A stretch of DNA of 64,000 nt from Pyrenochaeta sp. MPI-SDFR-AT-0127. Its lineage: Eukaryota > Ascomycota > Dothideomycetes > Pleosporales > Cucurbitariaceae. Below the pieces are notes generated by a model that saw only the letters and a list, made by a program, of their open reading frames with translations, did not search any database and was not told the DNA's origin. The number at the start of each line of letters is the position of its first letter. Position 1 is the first letter of the stretch. Below, piece by piece: positions 1 to 12,030 of this stretch. Position numbers and translations under genes: made by a program. Location of the stretch: contig JAGTJM010000077.1 of assembly GCA_020747015.1 (NCBI GenBank), positions 1 through 64,000 on the forward strand, written 5' to 3'.

Positions 1-1
1 A

Positions 2-1652
2 AAACAGCCAGAGCACATAGTAAGCGGAATAACCCTCAATGCGTATATTGCTGTGCTTGCAGCAGTGTCTAAAGCGGCCCTCATACTGCCTGTCTCGGAG
101 GCAATCGGGCAGTTGAAATGGATTTGGTTCCAACAAGACGCCGCGCTCTGGGATTTTCAGCTTTACGATAGCGCTAGTCGCGGACCTTGGGGTTCTTTTA
201 TGCTTTTGTTAAGGACTAGATGCAAGTCAGTGTCTATTATCAATCGTACCTATTTTGTCTGACTAATGTGCGGATAGGCACCTTGTGTCTTTGGGTGCTC
301 TGATCACCGTCTTAGCGCTAGCATTCGAGCCATTCTTCCAACAGATTGTTGCTTATCCTGAGCGAATCACGGCCGTTGGACAAGGCTTGACCTGGTCTGC
401 TATGACCTTTGTTCCAGAGAGGCCACCAAGCCGACGTCAAAGTGGGCCCAAGAGAGATCCATCTATGTCGTTGGCAATAGACGGCGCCTTCGATAGTCCG
501 GAGGTTGCCATCAGTCCATCTACATCAACATGTTCAACAGGAAATTGCACCTGGCCGACATACTCTACACTTGGTGTCTGTCATGAATGCCAAGACGTAT
601 CCTTTCGACTACGATACTTATGCAAGAACAACACGATTGTGCGGCGTCCACAGTCTGGTGTTGGTGCAGCGGAGCCTTGCGGCTTCGTGTTGGACGACAT
701 TCTCATGACTGGCTTATCTGGCTTTGCAGGATCCCGCGAAGTGACGAGTCTATCAACCGTCAATGTCGAAACGTTCGATGATATGGGAAACTTCGGACCT
801 TTTCTTAATACCACCGTATACCACAACGCTACCCTGCCAATTGTAGATTTCTACATTGGATATACCCCAGGAGGCCCATCTGCTGCACTCCGCAATGATA
901 CACCTGTACTACTTGAATGTTTACTTACGTGTACGTTTTGTCCATTTTCGATGCGCATGAAGATATACACTGACTTTGTTTCCACGACTTTAGGGTGTGC
1001 AAAGACCTTAAAATCTCAATTCAATGGCGGTATCCTTCAGGAGTCCGTCATTGAGACTATTACAATACAACCAGAAAAACGAGATACAAATGGAGACCTG
1101 CCCGTCGTCGCCACGCTTGGGCAGAATGATACTTTCAGTATCGTGAATGGTGTTACTAGGCTTCTGAGCATCTCGATACTAACAGATCTGCCCCTGTATC
1201 TCCCCCAAGATCTCGAATTTGACTTCGTCCCCACTCAAGGGATATGGAAATTCCATGAAACGCCTCCATTCGACTTTGAGACACATCTTTCAAATGTCAC
1301 AAAAGCTATGACCAACAATATGAAGTCACGTTCATCTGGTGTAAGGCGTGTGGAAGGTACGGCTTGGAATTTGGAACGATTCGTGGAGATTCGTTGGGCT
1401 TGGATAGCTCTACCTGCGGCATCGCTCCTAGGCAGTGTGACTTTAATCTGTGCAACGATATGGAAGGGGCGGAAACACAAAGCTTCAGTGTGGAAGTCCT
1501 CAGCACTAGCGACGCTCCTACACGGCTTATCAGAAGAAACGAGAGACCGCATCGATTCAAACCTGTCATCAAGTCAAATTGAAGCGATATCTACGAAGGT
1601 AAGGGTAAAACTATCGTCCAGAGGAGGGAAGGCGTATTTGGTCGCTCTATAA
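2..1652 (+). CDS. DUF3176 family membrane protein, 5'-truncated by the window edge
   Basis: This is the C-terminal part of a fungal DUF3176 protein, a family of unknown function found in filamentous ascomycetes. The exons I infer are 2-225, 278-930 and 994-1652. Exon 1 carries the conserved block around AIGQLKWIWF and RGPWGS. It is spliced through GTCAGT at 226 and an acceptor at 276-277 to HLVSLGALITVLALAFEPFF, a hydrophobic, probably membrane-spanning segment. A second intron (GTACGT at 931, acceptor at 992-993) is 63 nt long and has no stop, so the frame stays open through it; removing it restores the family-like ECLLTWCAKT. The middle is Cys-rich with several N-glycosylation sequons, suggesting an extracytoplasmic domain. 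Near the C-terminus lies another transmembrane stretch (WAWIALPAASLLGSVTLIC). The start codon is outside the window. Family call is confident, function unknown. Confidence 0.85.
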
Positions 1653-3191
1653 CGGGTAGATGTCAGTAATTCATCGCCAGACGCCGCCAAGTAATGCCCG
1701 CCTTTTCTCGTTCGAGAAGGTCCACTTTTCTTTCATCTTACAGAAGCCAATGATGGGCGGTCGTCAATCTACTTGCTGTCTACACTTTTCTTTCACCACC
1801 TAAGCCAATCCTCCCTGGACTTGGACAGGTAAGCTAGTCAGAGTATTATAATCGCAGCAGATTTATCGAGGGTGGAGCGTAAACGCATATTGATATCCTG
1901 AGCGCTTTCTATGCCTAATGTATCTCAGAGTGCTACAGGTGATTTCAATAGTATATTATCTTGGCCCGAATTGGTGCTATCAAATGGAAAAGATATTATC
2001 CGTGCTAGCAATAGACTCATTAGGCTATTTGAGAGCTCCTGTCGTGGAATTACGACTTCTAAGAGTGAGGGAACTAGAGAGTTTGGTAGACGAATGATAC
2101 GAATATTCATTTAATGGAATCTCTAATTGATGAGACACATGCTGCACGGGGGCCCGGAAATGAGCTGCAATGTATTAAAGCTGTATTCCCTAGGATCTAC
2201 GCCCATATCTCAGTAAATAGGCAGGAAGTGGTTGTACTGATGAACAACGATCGGTGGCAAGTTATGATTCATAAAGCAACACCATCGTGGTCTTTGCAGA
2301 GGTTTCAACAAGACGAATTTGCATGATGCAATCGTAGGAACACAACTACTGGGTTTTATATGGTGGATCTCGCCTAGTCAGATGATCTACCACACGTTTT
2401 GAGTCATTTTGGCTGGCCGGATGTTCTACATATCAAGATGAAATCGTCCACAGCGCGGACACACACCTCCTCAAGGTCACTCAGACAATGATTATACTGC
2501 TGTTGCAAGATAAATGACGTAGTAATAACTTCACTACAGATCTCTCAGATTCCTACATATTTGTTGCGCATGGGGTGAGGCTGGGCTATGTCCATGCAGA
2601 TGTGCGTACTATAGTAGTGCAATCGCGCCCAAAGATACGCAAGTGACTTCCTTTGAATGGATACATACAAGGAAGGTATCATTTAGTTAGTAATTCATTC
2701 TCAAAACTGGGTGCTGCTCTTTTTCTATTAATGAAAGGAGCGTTCGCAACATGACACAAGCTCGCTTCACCATTCCCTCGCCTAATTTGCACCTGAGACA
2801 CTGAGGTTTCAGTCCATGCAATGCGGTCAATGTCTGCGGCAACCCAAGATTTCATAATCCGCAAGGGTTCAACAGGGCACCGGAGAAGCAAAGTAGGTAT
2901 GAAGGCACGCATGAGGTACAAGTTGCAATATAATAATTTTACATTTCGTCAAGTTACTTAAGCGCCAAAGAAGGAAAAGCACCCCTCAGAACCAGTCCAA
3001 TGAAGCGCTGTGCTTCAACCTCCGTAGAGTGACCCTCTGAACCCTTCGAGGGACAGAAGAACGATCTATGTCGAATATTTCGGACGTTGCTGTTGTTGAA
3101 GGGAAAAGTAGTATTACCACATGCAACGTCCCAACTCACGAGGAGTCGCACCCAACTCATGCATCATTTGTATGCTCTGCGATAGCATCTC
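1653..3191. other. Intergenic stretch, no supported gene
   Basis: This stretch holds only short ORFs. One at 2114-2326 (+) could be a relic of a gene and is treated as a finding. I see no repeat or RNA gene here. Confidence 0.5.
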
Positions 3192-3378
3192 TTAAGCGAT
3201 GAAGTCACGAGCGGCGAACTTAGGGCGGTTAAATCGTCCTCTTCCACGACCACGACCACGGCCGCCAAAGCCACCGAATCCACCTTGTCCTTGCTGGCCC
3301 TGTTGACCCTGTTGGCCTTGCTGACCCTGTTGACCTTGCTGACCCTGTTGACCTTGCTGACCCTGTTGACCTTGCTGA

Positions 3379-3413
<35 letters not shown>

Positions 3414-4481
3414 ACCCTGTTGGTTGTTCTGGTTCTGCTGATCCTGTTGGTTCTGCTGGTCTTGGTTGTTGTTATTGTTGTTCTGATTGTTGTTGTTGTT
3501 GTTGTTGTTGCCACCGGCGGGCTGACCATCTGCACTAACCTCGAACCTGACACAATCATCTTGGGGACCACGTTGGGCAACTGGCATGACTACAGGCTGA
3601 TGGTTACTCGCGGATGTGATCGAGCATACTCGATAGAAGCCTATTGGAAGACCTTCTGCCAGGTTGGCAGTCAAGGTCCCTTGGCCATCGCCATTGTCAT
3701 TGATACCCTTAAAGAAAGCAAAAGTCTCCGCATCAAGTGCATTGCCGGGGTTCTTATTGCCACCCAAATCCTGAACAGAAATGTGGGTATGGCCGACGAC
3801 TTGACCACCTTGAAGAGCCTGAGGGGCAGCATAATAGGTGACATCAGGATTGGTGAACGAGCCAGCTTGCAAGTTGGCGATCTTGACGGTGAAAGGAATT
3901 TCTTGGTTCTGTACAAATACTTGCTCGTTCGTGGGAACTGTGAAAATTGCAGACACCATTTGGTTCGCTGCAGGGATGTCTCCCATGACTGAGATTATGT
4001 TAGAGAGCATACAAACATGTGGATATATTCATAACTTACCGATTCCATTGCAAGAACCGCCACGTTCTTGGAGACCGTTGGTGAGCGTCTTGCCCTGACA
4101 GAAGTTGATGAAGTTGGCATCATCGCTAGTACAATTAATATACTGGCTCTGTATTTGTTCAAGTGTGGCAACTTACGTAGCAGAGGCAGCTTGTCCATCC
4201 TCCTGGCCGTTATCAAAACCATCAGACTGGCTAGCAGTCTGAACGTTTGCCGGATCCAGAGCCAATGCATTGTTGTTATTGTTGTTGTTATTGTTCTGGT
4301 TGTTATTGTTGTTATTCTGGCCTTGGTTCTGCTGATTCTGCTGATTCTGTTGGTTTTGCTGCTGCTGCTGCTGCTGCTGTTGCTGCTGCTGATTGTTGTT
4401 CTGGCCGTTACGACCCTGGCCAAACTGAGCATTGGCGACACCAGCCGCAAGCAGCAGAGGAACCAATGTAGAGAAACGCAT
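3192..4481 (-). CDS. Secreted Q/N-rich protein of a conserved fungal secreted family
   Basis: Three exons, complement of 4177-4481, 4040-4125 and 3192-3988, give a 395-residue protein. Both introns are 51 bp (GTAAGT donors, CTAG and TCAG acceptors). A signal peptide (residues 1 to about 19, ending VANA) leads to Gln- and Asn-rich tracts. A conserved segment with NFINFCQGKTLTNG and MGDIPA follows. Next comes a roughly 150-residue globular region with VTYYAAPQAL, GHTHISVQDL and the Cys-containing ends GFYRVCSI and QDDCVRFEV. The C-terminus is poly-Asn, then QGQ repeats, then Gly/Phe/Arg (GGFGGRGRGRGRG). The core resembles an uncharacterised fungal secreted family that I know from recurring ascomycete proteins; its function is not known to me. 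The repeats are encoded by impure trinucleotide and 9/18-bp arrays and may vary in length between strains. It has the composition of a prion-like protein, unusual for something secreted. Confidence 0.85.
3290..3422 (-). repeat. Coding minisatellite, 9/18-bp units encoding QGQ repeats
   Basis: On the minus strand the unit is CAAGGTCAACAGGGTCAG with slight variants. It repeats in frame and encodes roughly fourteen QGQ triplets of the secreted Q/N-rich protein. Nearly identical units make slippage and length variation likely. Confidence 0.85.
3464..3512 (-). repeat. AAC trinucleotide tract encoding poly-Asn
   Basis: On the + strand it reads as GTT/TTG repeats. It codes for Asn runs between the globular domain and the QGQ array of the secreted Q/N-rich protein. 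Confidence 0.8.
4357..4391 (-). repeat. CAG/CAA microsatellite encoding poly-Gln
   Basis: The + strand has about eleven consecutive CTG-type triplets, one interrupted by TTG. On the coding strand they form the poly-Gln run just after the signal peptide of the secreted protein. AAC repeats follow at about 4270-4320. Confidence 0.85.
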
Positions 4482-6007
4482 GATGAATGCTGGTTACTAG
4501 AAAGTAAGATGTATAAAAGAGTGAAATCCGACTGGCGGTGGATTAGAGAAAAGGGCAGATACGTTCAACGTGATCTGAATGAAGAATTAGAGGAAGGAAG
4601 GAAAAGGAACGTAACCCTCAATTGGCAGACCTCGAATACAGAAGAACAAGCGACTGAGGATGGTGAGAGACCAAATAAGTTGCGAGGCAATCGCATAGTC
4701 TTTAATCCACTTGGCGACGTACATGACGAAGAGTAACCTTGTAAGGCGGCTGGTAGCTCCTTGGGCATGAAACCCATGATGAAGGCATAAACGTCTCACG
4801 CCGGCCATACAAGCCTGCCTGAGAGCGCACGGAGCGCGGGCTCTTGCAGAATGCCATACAACTGACTGAGGCTGCGATGGGACCCTCTCCGAAAACAGAA
4901 TGCGCCAGGCATTGAAGAGAGGTCGCTGGAAACCGTTCATGTATGAGGTCTGAAAAGGCTCAAGCATGGAGTGCCGGAGATCGTTCATGCTAGCCGTATC
5001 TGGTGGCGCTAGGCCCCTTTGCCGCCACCTGCACCCCTGCACCCTCAAGGATCTCGCCGCAGGCACAAATTTCGAGGACGGAATACTCAAACCTCTCTGA
5101 TGCCTTCCCATGCGACCAGCGGCAAGCGAGCCCACGGCAGGAATGTCTGGATCATCCCCTTGACTGTTTTCAGAGATCTCACTAACTGCGTGGAGATTGC
5201 TGCACCTGCTATTGCTCCTCTTAGCGACTCTCATTATTACCACTCGAGCTTTGATTGGATATTCAGGAGGTGATCTCCTGTACGGTTACAGCTAGCTTGA
5301 ATGGTACTTCCTGTCATTGCTGCCGGCGACGGATGTGACGGGTCATCGCACAGAACGCTGAAGCAACTACCCAACGCCGTGCGTGATTATCTAGTACAAC
5401 GCCTCCTCCTTACAGCTCCACGCTCATTCCTCCATGTCTCAACGACATATGATATCGGTAACGTTCAATCCGAGTTCCCAATTGAAGGCGCATTCCACAT
5501 CTTGTCAGACACATTGACCCTTTCCTGCCTTTGGAAGGGCCGAAGCGCAGACACCGACCGTATTCTGAAGGATCTGTGTGGGATGGCCTGTGCAATGTGG
5601 GCTCATTTTCAACATTAGAGCGCATGCGTAGAGACGATGCCCGTTTTACGCCAGGATATACCTGTATCTGGTACAGTTACAGCTGAGACACAACACATCC
5701 ACCATCGCTATACGTTGATCACTTCAACACCCAGAAGAGCCTGATATATCAGCGTCGGTGCCCCACAATTAATTCTCTTACCGCTCAGATAGATTCGCCG
5801 CATCCATTGGTATCCTGGGGATCTACTTCTGTAACGACTTTCCAACGGTCGCTATCAAGGTTGCACCTACGTGCTTGATACAAACCTCTGACTGATGGAG
5901 AGGCCAAGAGGACAGAGAGCAACGCGTCAGTTTACTTGGTAGAAGATCAAGTGCTTAGGTATCTTGGCTTTAGGCTTGTCTTTCGTCACATCTATGGGCC
6001 TCGAATC
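4482..6007. other. Intergenic stretch, no supported gene
   Basis: It lies upstream of the secreted Q/N-rich gene and downstream of the PhzF-like gene. Minus ORF 4587-5243 and plus ORF 5301-5618 are open but show no domain, no splice continuity and no protein-like pattern, so I do not call them. Confidence 0.5.
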
Positions 6008-7020
6008 TCAGATTGTCAATCGCCCCTCCATAACCTGTACGGCTTCTCCTTCGAGATACAGCTCCGAGATAGCCCTGCTCTCTGTCAAAACGATTTCGAC
6101 GAAGATCTCGCTTCGCCTTCCCATCTCAACTCCTTGGACGATTTCGAATTTCAAATGCTCACTTGGCTTCCCTTCCGTCAAGGAGAGATATGCCGCTAGA
6201 GCACTCGCCGCACTACCAGTCGCTGGATCTTCAAGTGAACCCTCAATCATTCTTGTTCTCACCGCCGTCGCCCCTTCCTTGCTCTTGCCGGTACGCACAA
6301 AGAAGTACGTACCGACGAATGTCTCATTCCAACCGTCGTCCAGCCCAGTAATCGTCAGGGACCTGCTGGCCACCGTCACCAATTCCAAAGCCTCTAAGCT
6401 TTCAAGTTCAACCAGTGCGAAGGTCATCCCCTTGACGATGGAGACCACGGAATAGTCCTCTCTGGCTTGAATCGTACTCTGCTGGTGGGCATCTGCCAGT
6501 TGAGGTTGTAGCGCAAAGAGTTCATCCCGGGTATACCTCTTCTTGTGAATTCGACTAACAAGTTTAGCTGCCTTTGCTTGAGAGAATGTGGCTGAAGCCT
6601 AACGTACACGTTGTGAGGTATGGAGGCTCTTGCAGTCTTCTTCGCTACATCATATCGCAATCCGACCAGGCCAGCTTTCAAATTGAAGCTTGCATCGACT
6701 ATGCCGTCTCGGATTCCACGCTCAAGAACAGTCCTGCCGAGGATATAGCAAGCCGTTCCTATCGTGGGGTGACCAGCGAAAGGTAACTCTCTCGTTGTCA
6801 TGAAGATGTCGACTGTCCATGGCTCGTCTTCTGCATTTGGGCCTTTCTCGTGTAGAAACGTAGTTTCTGAAAGGTTAAACTCACGGGCAATGGCCTGCTT
6901 CTGCTCCTGGGTCACACTGGCGCCATGAGGAACACGCACGATTCCTAGCGGATTACCCTCGTATGGTTTCGAGGTGAACACATCAACAGTTACAAATTCG
7001 AGTTGCGCAACGGAAGCCAT
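6008..7020 (-). CDS. PhzF-family isomerase/epimerase-like protein
   Basis: Two exons, complement of 6608-7020 and 6008-6554, give 319 residues, the usual PhzF length of about 300. The intron (6555-6607, 53 bp) starts GTACGT, has a GCTAAAC-like branch site and ends TTAG. Splicing turns two apparently frame-shifted ORFs into one protein running IPHNVRIHKKRYTRDELF. PhzF landmarks are present: FVTVDVFTSKPYEGNPLGIV at the N-terminus, FNLSETTFL with the Glu that acts as catalytic acid/base in PhzF, LPFAGHPTIGTA, and the second-half motif EDPATGSAASAL. The fold is that of diaminopimelate-epimerase-like proteins. Fungal members have mostly unknown substrates, and no phenazine genes lie nearby, so a role in phenazine synthesis should not be assumed. 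Confidence 0.93.
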
Positions 7021-10000
7021 GATATGTTAGACAACAACTTGGTTCCCTGTAACAGCAAGGAGAGGGTGTTGGTCCAAGTTTGGCATTATATAACATCGAG
7101 AGCATGGCTGAGGATGACTCATCAAGGGCGCACTGGAATGACATTTTCTACCCCGCCCGCGATGCAAAGGCGACCAAGCTATCATGATCTGGCCAAATGA
7201 TTCGCAAGACAGACGGAACAGCCCAAAGCTTTAGATGGTAAGAAGGCCTTCGAGTGAACATGCCGTTTTTTTATGGCCGGAAGAATTGATCCGGAAGACT
7301 GAATCGCGTTCAGATGACCCCTGCCAGACAGTAGCTCCTAATTCATCCGATGGATATGCGCAGACAAGGAGCAATCGTCTGATGAGGCTATACCACTTCC
7401 CAAAACGGAAATCGACTTCTGCATCTTGTACAGGTGTGACAATGAACAACCCAAGATTACTGACTCAACGCAAACCAACGCCGAACGCAACACTGCCACT
7501 ACATGTCATACTAATTCGTCCAACACCAGACTCGAGGCTCGTATTTGAGCGAGTACCGCGTCTCCCACAGCGTCCGAGAGTAAGACCATAGGCGGAGCTG
7601 AACTTCAAATCGGACCGTGTCCCTTTCCAAGCCAAGACCGTTCGTTGCACCAGCTTACCACAGCAGCACACATGCCTTGTTAACGGCGTCTGTGTTCTTC
7701 CTTTGCCTCCACCTTCAACGCTCCTCAGTATGTCAGACGGCGAAAGCAGCCGATCCATGCGTCTCATTTTCGTTGCAGCGTTTACGCTGCTTGGGTGTTT
7801 AGCAGGCAGTGCCACGTTATGACGAATCAGGAAACGGGACGTGTGGTGTGGATACGACACTCGTGACGAGGGTGCATCCGTACCTCGCCTTGCCCACCCC
7901 ATGGCTGCTCTTCTGAATAGGAGATAACGGGCGGAGTGCCACCTGTGGATACTTGGACCAGGTGCCACGAGGGTCGACTCGGAGATTTACCTTTTCGTGC
8001 ATTGTGCGACCGCACATGCGCGTCGCCGTTGCGCGCTGGTGTCCACGTTTACAGTTTATCGATATTTTGTGGTGACTGATAATTGTCCGATGGCCGCATG
8101 TATCGGCACCCGGCCCCACAAACGAAAGTTCAAAATTGCTTTGCGCAACAAATTGAGCCGCAATTGTAAGCGCGATTGAGCAGAGAGTCTGTTGGGCTGT
8201 CTCTAGTACGGGGCAATATTACAGAGTTTGGGTAGGATAGTGGAGAAAGGCATAAAGTCATGTGCGTGCAAACATAAGGATGCTCTCGTTGCGAGTACCG
8301 TCGGATGATGCGGCTGCCGAATGAGGCAGGAACAAGTAGCATCAATACTAAATCTATGTTTTGTTATTGTTATTGCAACATGATACTCGAGAGATTGCAT
8401 TTGTAACCGCGTTTGATTCCGACATGATGATGCAATGGCTGGTGGGCATCATCTCCGGCGTAGAGTCAACAACCACTGTTGCCAGCCTATGGCGTTCAAT
8501 CAGTCGTGTCGGACCCCGTCCGAGATTCTGGCACCTGTCATGTTGACGCCTCGTGCGGCTTAGATTCTCGCGTCTGCTGCCGTCATTGCACGTCGTGGAC
8601 GCGTTTTTGTTATTGACATGGCTGTGGTGCTGCTTTTTGTGGGATAAGCAATACTCTTTCCTTTCGGGTTGCCCCACGCTTGGAAATGCAACGGGGACAT
8701 GGGGGTGCGTGGACACTGCTGAGAGATGGTCGCATGAACGGCAACTTCGGGTTTCTGCAAGGTACGCCTCGCATGTGTTGGTGCTCAAGCCTCGAGGGAA
8801 CGATTGGCGAGTCTAGGCTCTGTGGACGCCAGCTTTTTTATTAGAAGGGAGAAGTCTTGCTTCGCCGCTCTGCAATGTTGGATGAGCTCGCTCCAGGTTC
8901 CGCACTACGAGATTTTGCATACTGGACGGACAAGATTTGGCAGTAGAGTTCATGGTTGACTATGTATAGGTGCACTTGGTTGCACCAGTGAGACACCTGA
9001 ATCATTAGGCAGAGTTCTGGACATGCACGTCGAGGTGTCTGGTGGCCGGGCGTGTGAGAGCCGGTACAGGCATGCCCCGGCGTTTGATTATCCGCAACAC
9101 ACGGTAGAGATTTTTTCTCATTGGCGGCGCGGGAGAATGCGCGGGCTCCTAGTGGAGGGCTACGGTACCTTTTGCATGTGCATGTGTAGTCTGCAGCGGG
9201 CCCAAGTGAGTGCCAGGAGCAGCTGCACCAGCTCCGAGTCGATTCTGCTTAGCCTGGCCTGTATCGGAAAGGGCAGTCGAGGCGGGCGATTTGAGTTGGC
9301 GGTGCTGGGTTCGCCTATAGTTGGGCTGCCTCAGCACGACTCAGGGCAAGGCCAGCTTGCGGGCGCACGAGAAAGCCAGTTGCAATGCCGCGAGCTCGTG
9401 GAACAGGCGGGTTCCCCAGCTGTTCGACCGTGGAACAGCGCCAGGCCAGCAGAACGACGGTGTCTCAGACATATGCAGGGCGACGGTGACGGCCAGCGTG
9501 GGTAAAACGGTGGACAGGCAGCCAGCCGGCCAGCCCAGGCAAGAGAGGGAGGTGCCGCTGGCCGCACAGCAGCAGCGTGGTGCTGACAATGTGCCTTTTC
9601 CAGGGCTGAGGTGCGTGAAGGCCGCCTGCGGTGCCTGAGCTGCACGCACGAGGACGGGGGGAGTCCGGCGTCGACGTCGTCGAGGCTGCTGAAAAAGCGT
9701 TGCAGGGGTGGCGGGGCTAGCCGTGTTTGGCCGTGCTGGACGCGCTCCCAGCTTCCCCGCCCACCAACGTTGATCCCTGCGGCGCTGCTCTCGTCGCTGC
9801 TCACTTTTGCGCTGCTCATGGCTCATGGCTCATGATCCCTGTCGGTGGAAGTTGGCCCGGGCGGGGCGGGCGTGATGGTCGCGTTTGCGGGCATGCATGG
9901 TGGCGCTCGCAGGGGCCGACTTATCGACCAGAAGAAAACGCAAAACCCTTTCGAGCCCACAGCTACCAAATGTTTCCGCTCCCCAACTCTCTCGCCCGAC

Positions 10001-10583
10001 CAGACCTGTGCCTACGCCCATCATCTTTCCTTGCTCTCGCTCGCTCTGGTCATTGACGTTGCCACGGCTGCCTGTGTCCCTCGTTTGTTTGCCTGCCAGC
10101 CCCCGTGCCCTAGCCCGCACCCGCGCCCTGGACCCAGAACCGTGACCCGACCAGGGTGTTGTTTGGAGCCGACCCTCGACCACTTCTGCGCCCACCCGGA
10201 CGAGCGAGACTCGACGTGGATGCGAGCAACAGCGGTATCACGCTTCACAGCTGCTTCGACAATCACATTCCTTATCATCGGCCTCGTGCCCCGGCCTCTG
10301 CTTGCGCCGTCCTCTCGCTTTGGCCTCATTTAACCCTCCGGCCACCCCACCGACCCCACGCGCAAACCGTTTGAGTTGGCCTCACGGACCGCCTATTGTT
10401 CTCTTCCACTCCATCTTTTTAAAAAAGAGTTTTGCTCCACCAGGCATAATCCTTCCTTTCCTTGCCGTCGGCTGCGATCCGCGTCTTCCAAGACCTGCGG
10501 CGTTGACATCAGGCAAAACACAGGGCCTGGACCTTTTGATAACAAGCACACCACCAAACCCCACCTGACTGCACACAAACACA
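7021..10583. other. Long gene-poor stretch, GC-rich in its second half
   Basis: These 3.5 kb lack any gene I can support. From about 9000 to 10300 the sequence is GC-rich and so contains long open frames on both strands (for example minus 9331-9826). They encode Arg/Pro/Ala-rich text with no domain. From about 9950 to 10583 it is C/T-rich, as in long 5' leaders of filamentous fungi, and probably belongs to the promoter and leader of the gene starting at 10584. A short tandem GCTCATG triplication sits near 9815-9836. Confidence 0.5.
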
Positions 10584-12030
10584 ATGGCCTCGACACATTC
10601 CCGCAATGCGTCGGATGAGACAATCAATTCATCTATGCCCTACATTCTCGAGCATGTTTTGCAATATCCAGGTTCCTACGACATGCCCCTCCGGACCATG
10701 CACGAACTCAACCGCAAAGCTCTACAGATCCCAAAAGACCGCTCCCGCGCTCAAACTCCTACTGGAAGGTCTGGAAACTCGTCACCAGTCACTGGTCAAT
10801 TCGCCTGGAATGGTGCTGAGGCGGCAACTATGAGCTTCACCTCGCAGCTCATGAAGGAGCTCAAGTCACTACCCACGAGACCAAGCTCATTACCGCCAAC
10901 CTTCATTGTCAACTTTGTCAATCGCTGCTTCCACCCTTCGCTAGCCTGTGTAGACTTTACTCAGGCTTTGACAGCCCTTGATTATATGAGCAGCCTTGAG
11001 ACCCGCAGGCGTAAGGAAACCACCACAGCGCTCGAGAGGCTGCACATCCACAAGGATACATACGACACCGACATGGCTTTCATGGCTGAGAAGTTTCCCG
11101 GTATCGCTCTGTGGGTTGGCAACGTTGAGGGTAAGAACAAGAAGGCCGAGCAATACTATGCTCAGATCTGGATTGGACTTCGCCGCTGGGTAAGCTTCCT
11201 TTCTCCGATAGCCGAGCTGCTTAGACTAACAGTGACTGATGCAGATCATGATCAATGTGCTGTCAGAGCCGTTCAACAAGCTCGATTGCTTGAGCATGCT
11301 CAACACGTTGTTGCCACCCATCCATGATCAGACAAAGCTGCCTTGTCTCCTTGTGACACCGCAGATGCTAAAGGATGAGAGGGAGCTATTCTTTGGTCTG
11401 ATTCGCGATGTGCAGCAGAACGGCCGTGAAGTATTGCGGCCTTATATCGACATGAACAAGGGTCCCGAAGACACGACTGGTTGGCCATCGGTTCAGCGGA
11501 TCGTTGCCAAGTACCTCCGAGTAGCGGACAATATGATCCAAGACTGCATCGCTACCACTGGTCCAGACTCGTTCGCTGCCTACACAGACGAGCGCAGCAA
11601 AGACAAGAAGCACGACTCTGGCGTGAGCTTTGGATCCGAACGCAGACCGAGTGTGGGACCATCCCTCCACGAGCGAAAAGCATCAGAGCCATTTGCCAAC
11701 TATGCACCTGCCCCCAAGGGTCTGAGTAAGCTCGAGAGGATAACCCGCGAATTCAAGCGCATGCGGGTCAAGCCACGAACAGAGGTCGAAGAGATTACAC
11801 ATATCAACCAGCGCGCTACTCCTGACAGCAACACAAAAGCCCCTGTTGCAGAGAAGAAGTCGCTCAAGAAAGCGCGATCATTAGCCAGCCTTAAATTTGG
11901 TAATGGCAGTTCTCTATCCCTGGCGAGTAGGAAAGGCAGCGATGCTGTCCCATTTGATGCTCACCAGATGAAAAAGCATCGCATGCTCTACGAAGCGTCA
12001 ATCAACAAGAATGGAAATGTCCAAGCCTAA
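10584..12030 (+). CDS. Conserved fungal protein of unknown function
   Basis: Two exons, 10584-11189 and 11245-12030, encode 463 residues. The 55-bp intron has a GTAAGC donor and a CTGATGCAG acceptor and falls between GLRRW and IMINVL. The protein starts in a good context after a C/T-rich leader. The N-terminal half (residues about 15-290) looks globular and helical, with conserved-looking blocks such as MPYILEHVLQYPGSYDMPLRTM, FIVNFVNRCFHPSL and WVGNVEGKNKKAEQYY. The C-terminal third is basic, Ser- and Lys-rich and probably disordered. I see no catalytic motif, signal peptide or membrane segment. It looks like a protein conserved across filamentous ascomycetes, but I do not recognise the family and assign no function. 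Confidence 0.85.

Noticed and set aside
4587..5243. Minus-strand ORF of 218 codons
   Set aside because: No recognisable motif, irregular composition, no splice or promoter support.
5301..5618. Plus-strand ORF of 105 codons
   Set aside because: The minus strand is also open over much of the same stretch and no family pattern is seen; coding status cannot be supported.
6424..6607. Apparent frameshift in the PhzF-like gene
   Set aside because: A 53-bp GT-AG intron with a good branch site joins the two frames exactly; the gene is intact.
6008..7020. Secondary-metabolite cluster around the PhzF-like gene
   Set aside because: No synthase, P450, transporter or regulator accompanies it; its neighbour is a secreted repeat protein.
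9331..9826. Overlapping 160-codon ORFs on the minus strand
   Set aside because: They reflect GC-rich composition. The translations are Arg/Pro/Ala/Cys-rich, lack domains, and two frames are open at once.
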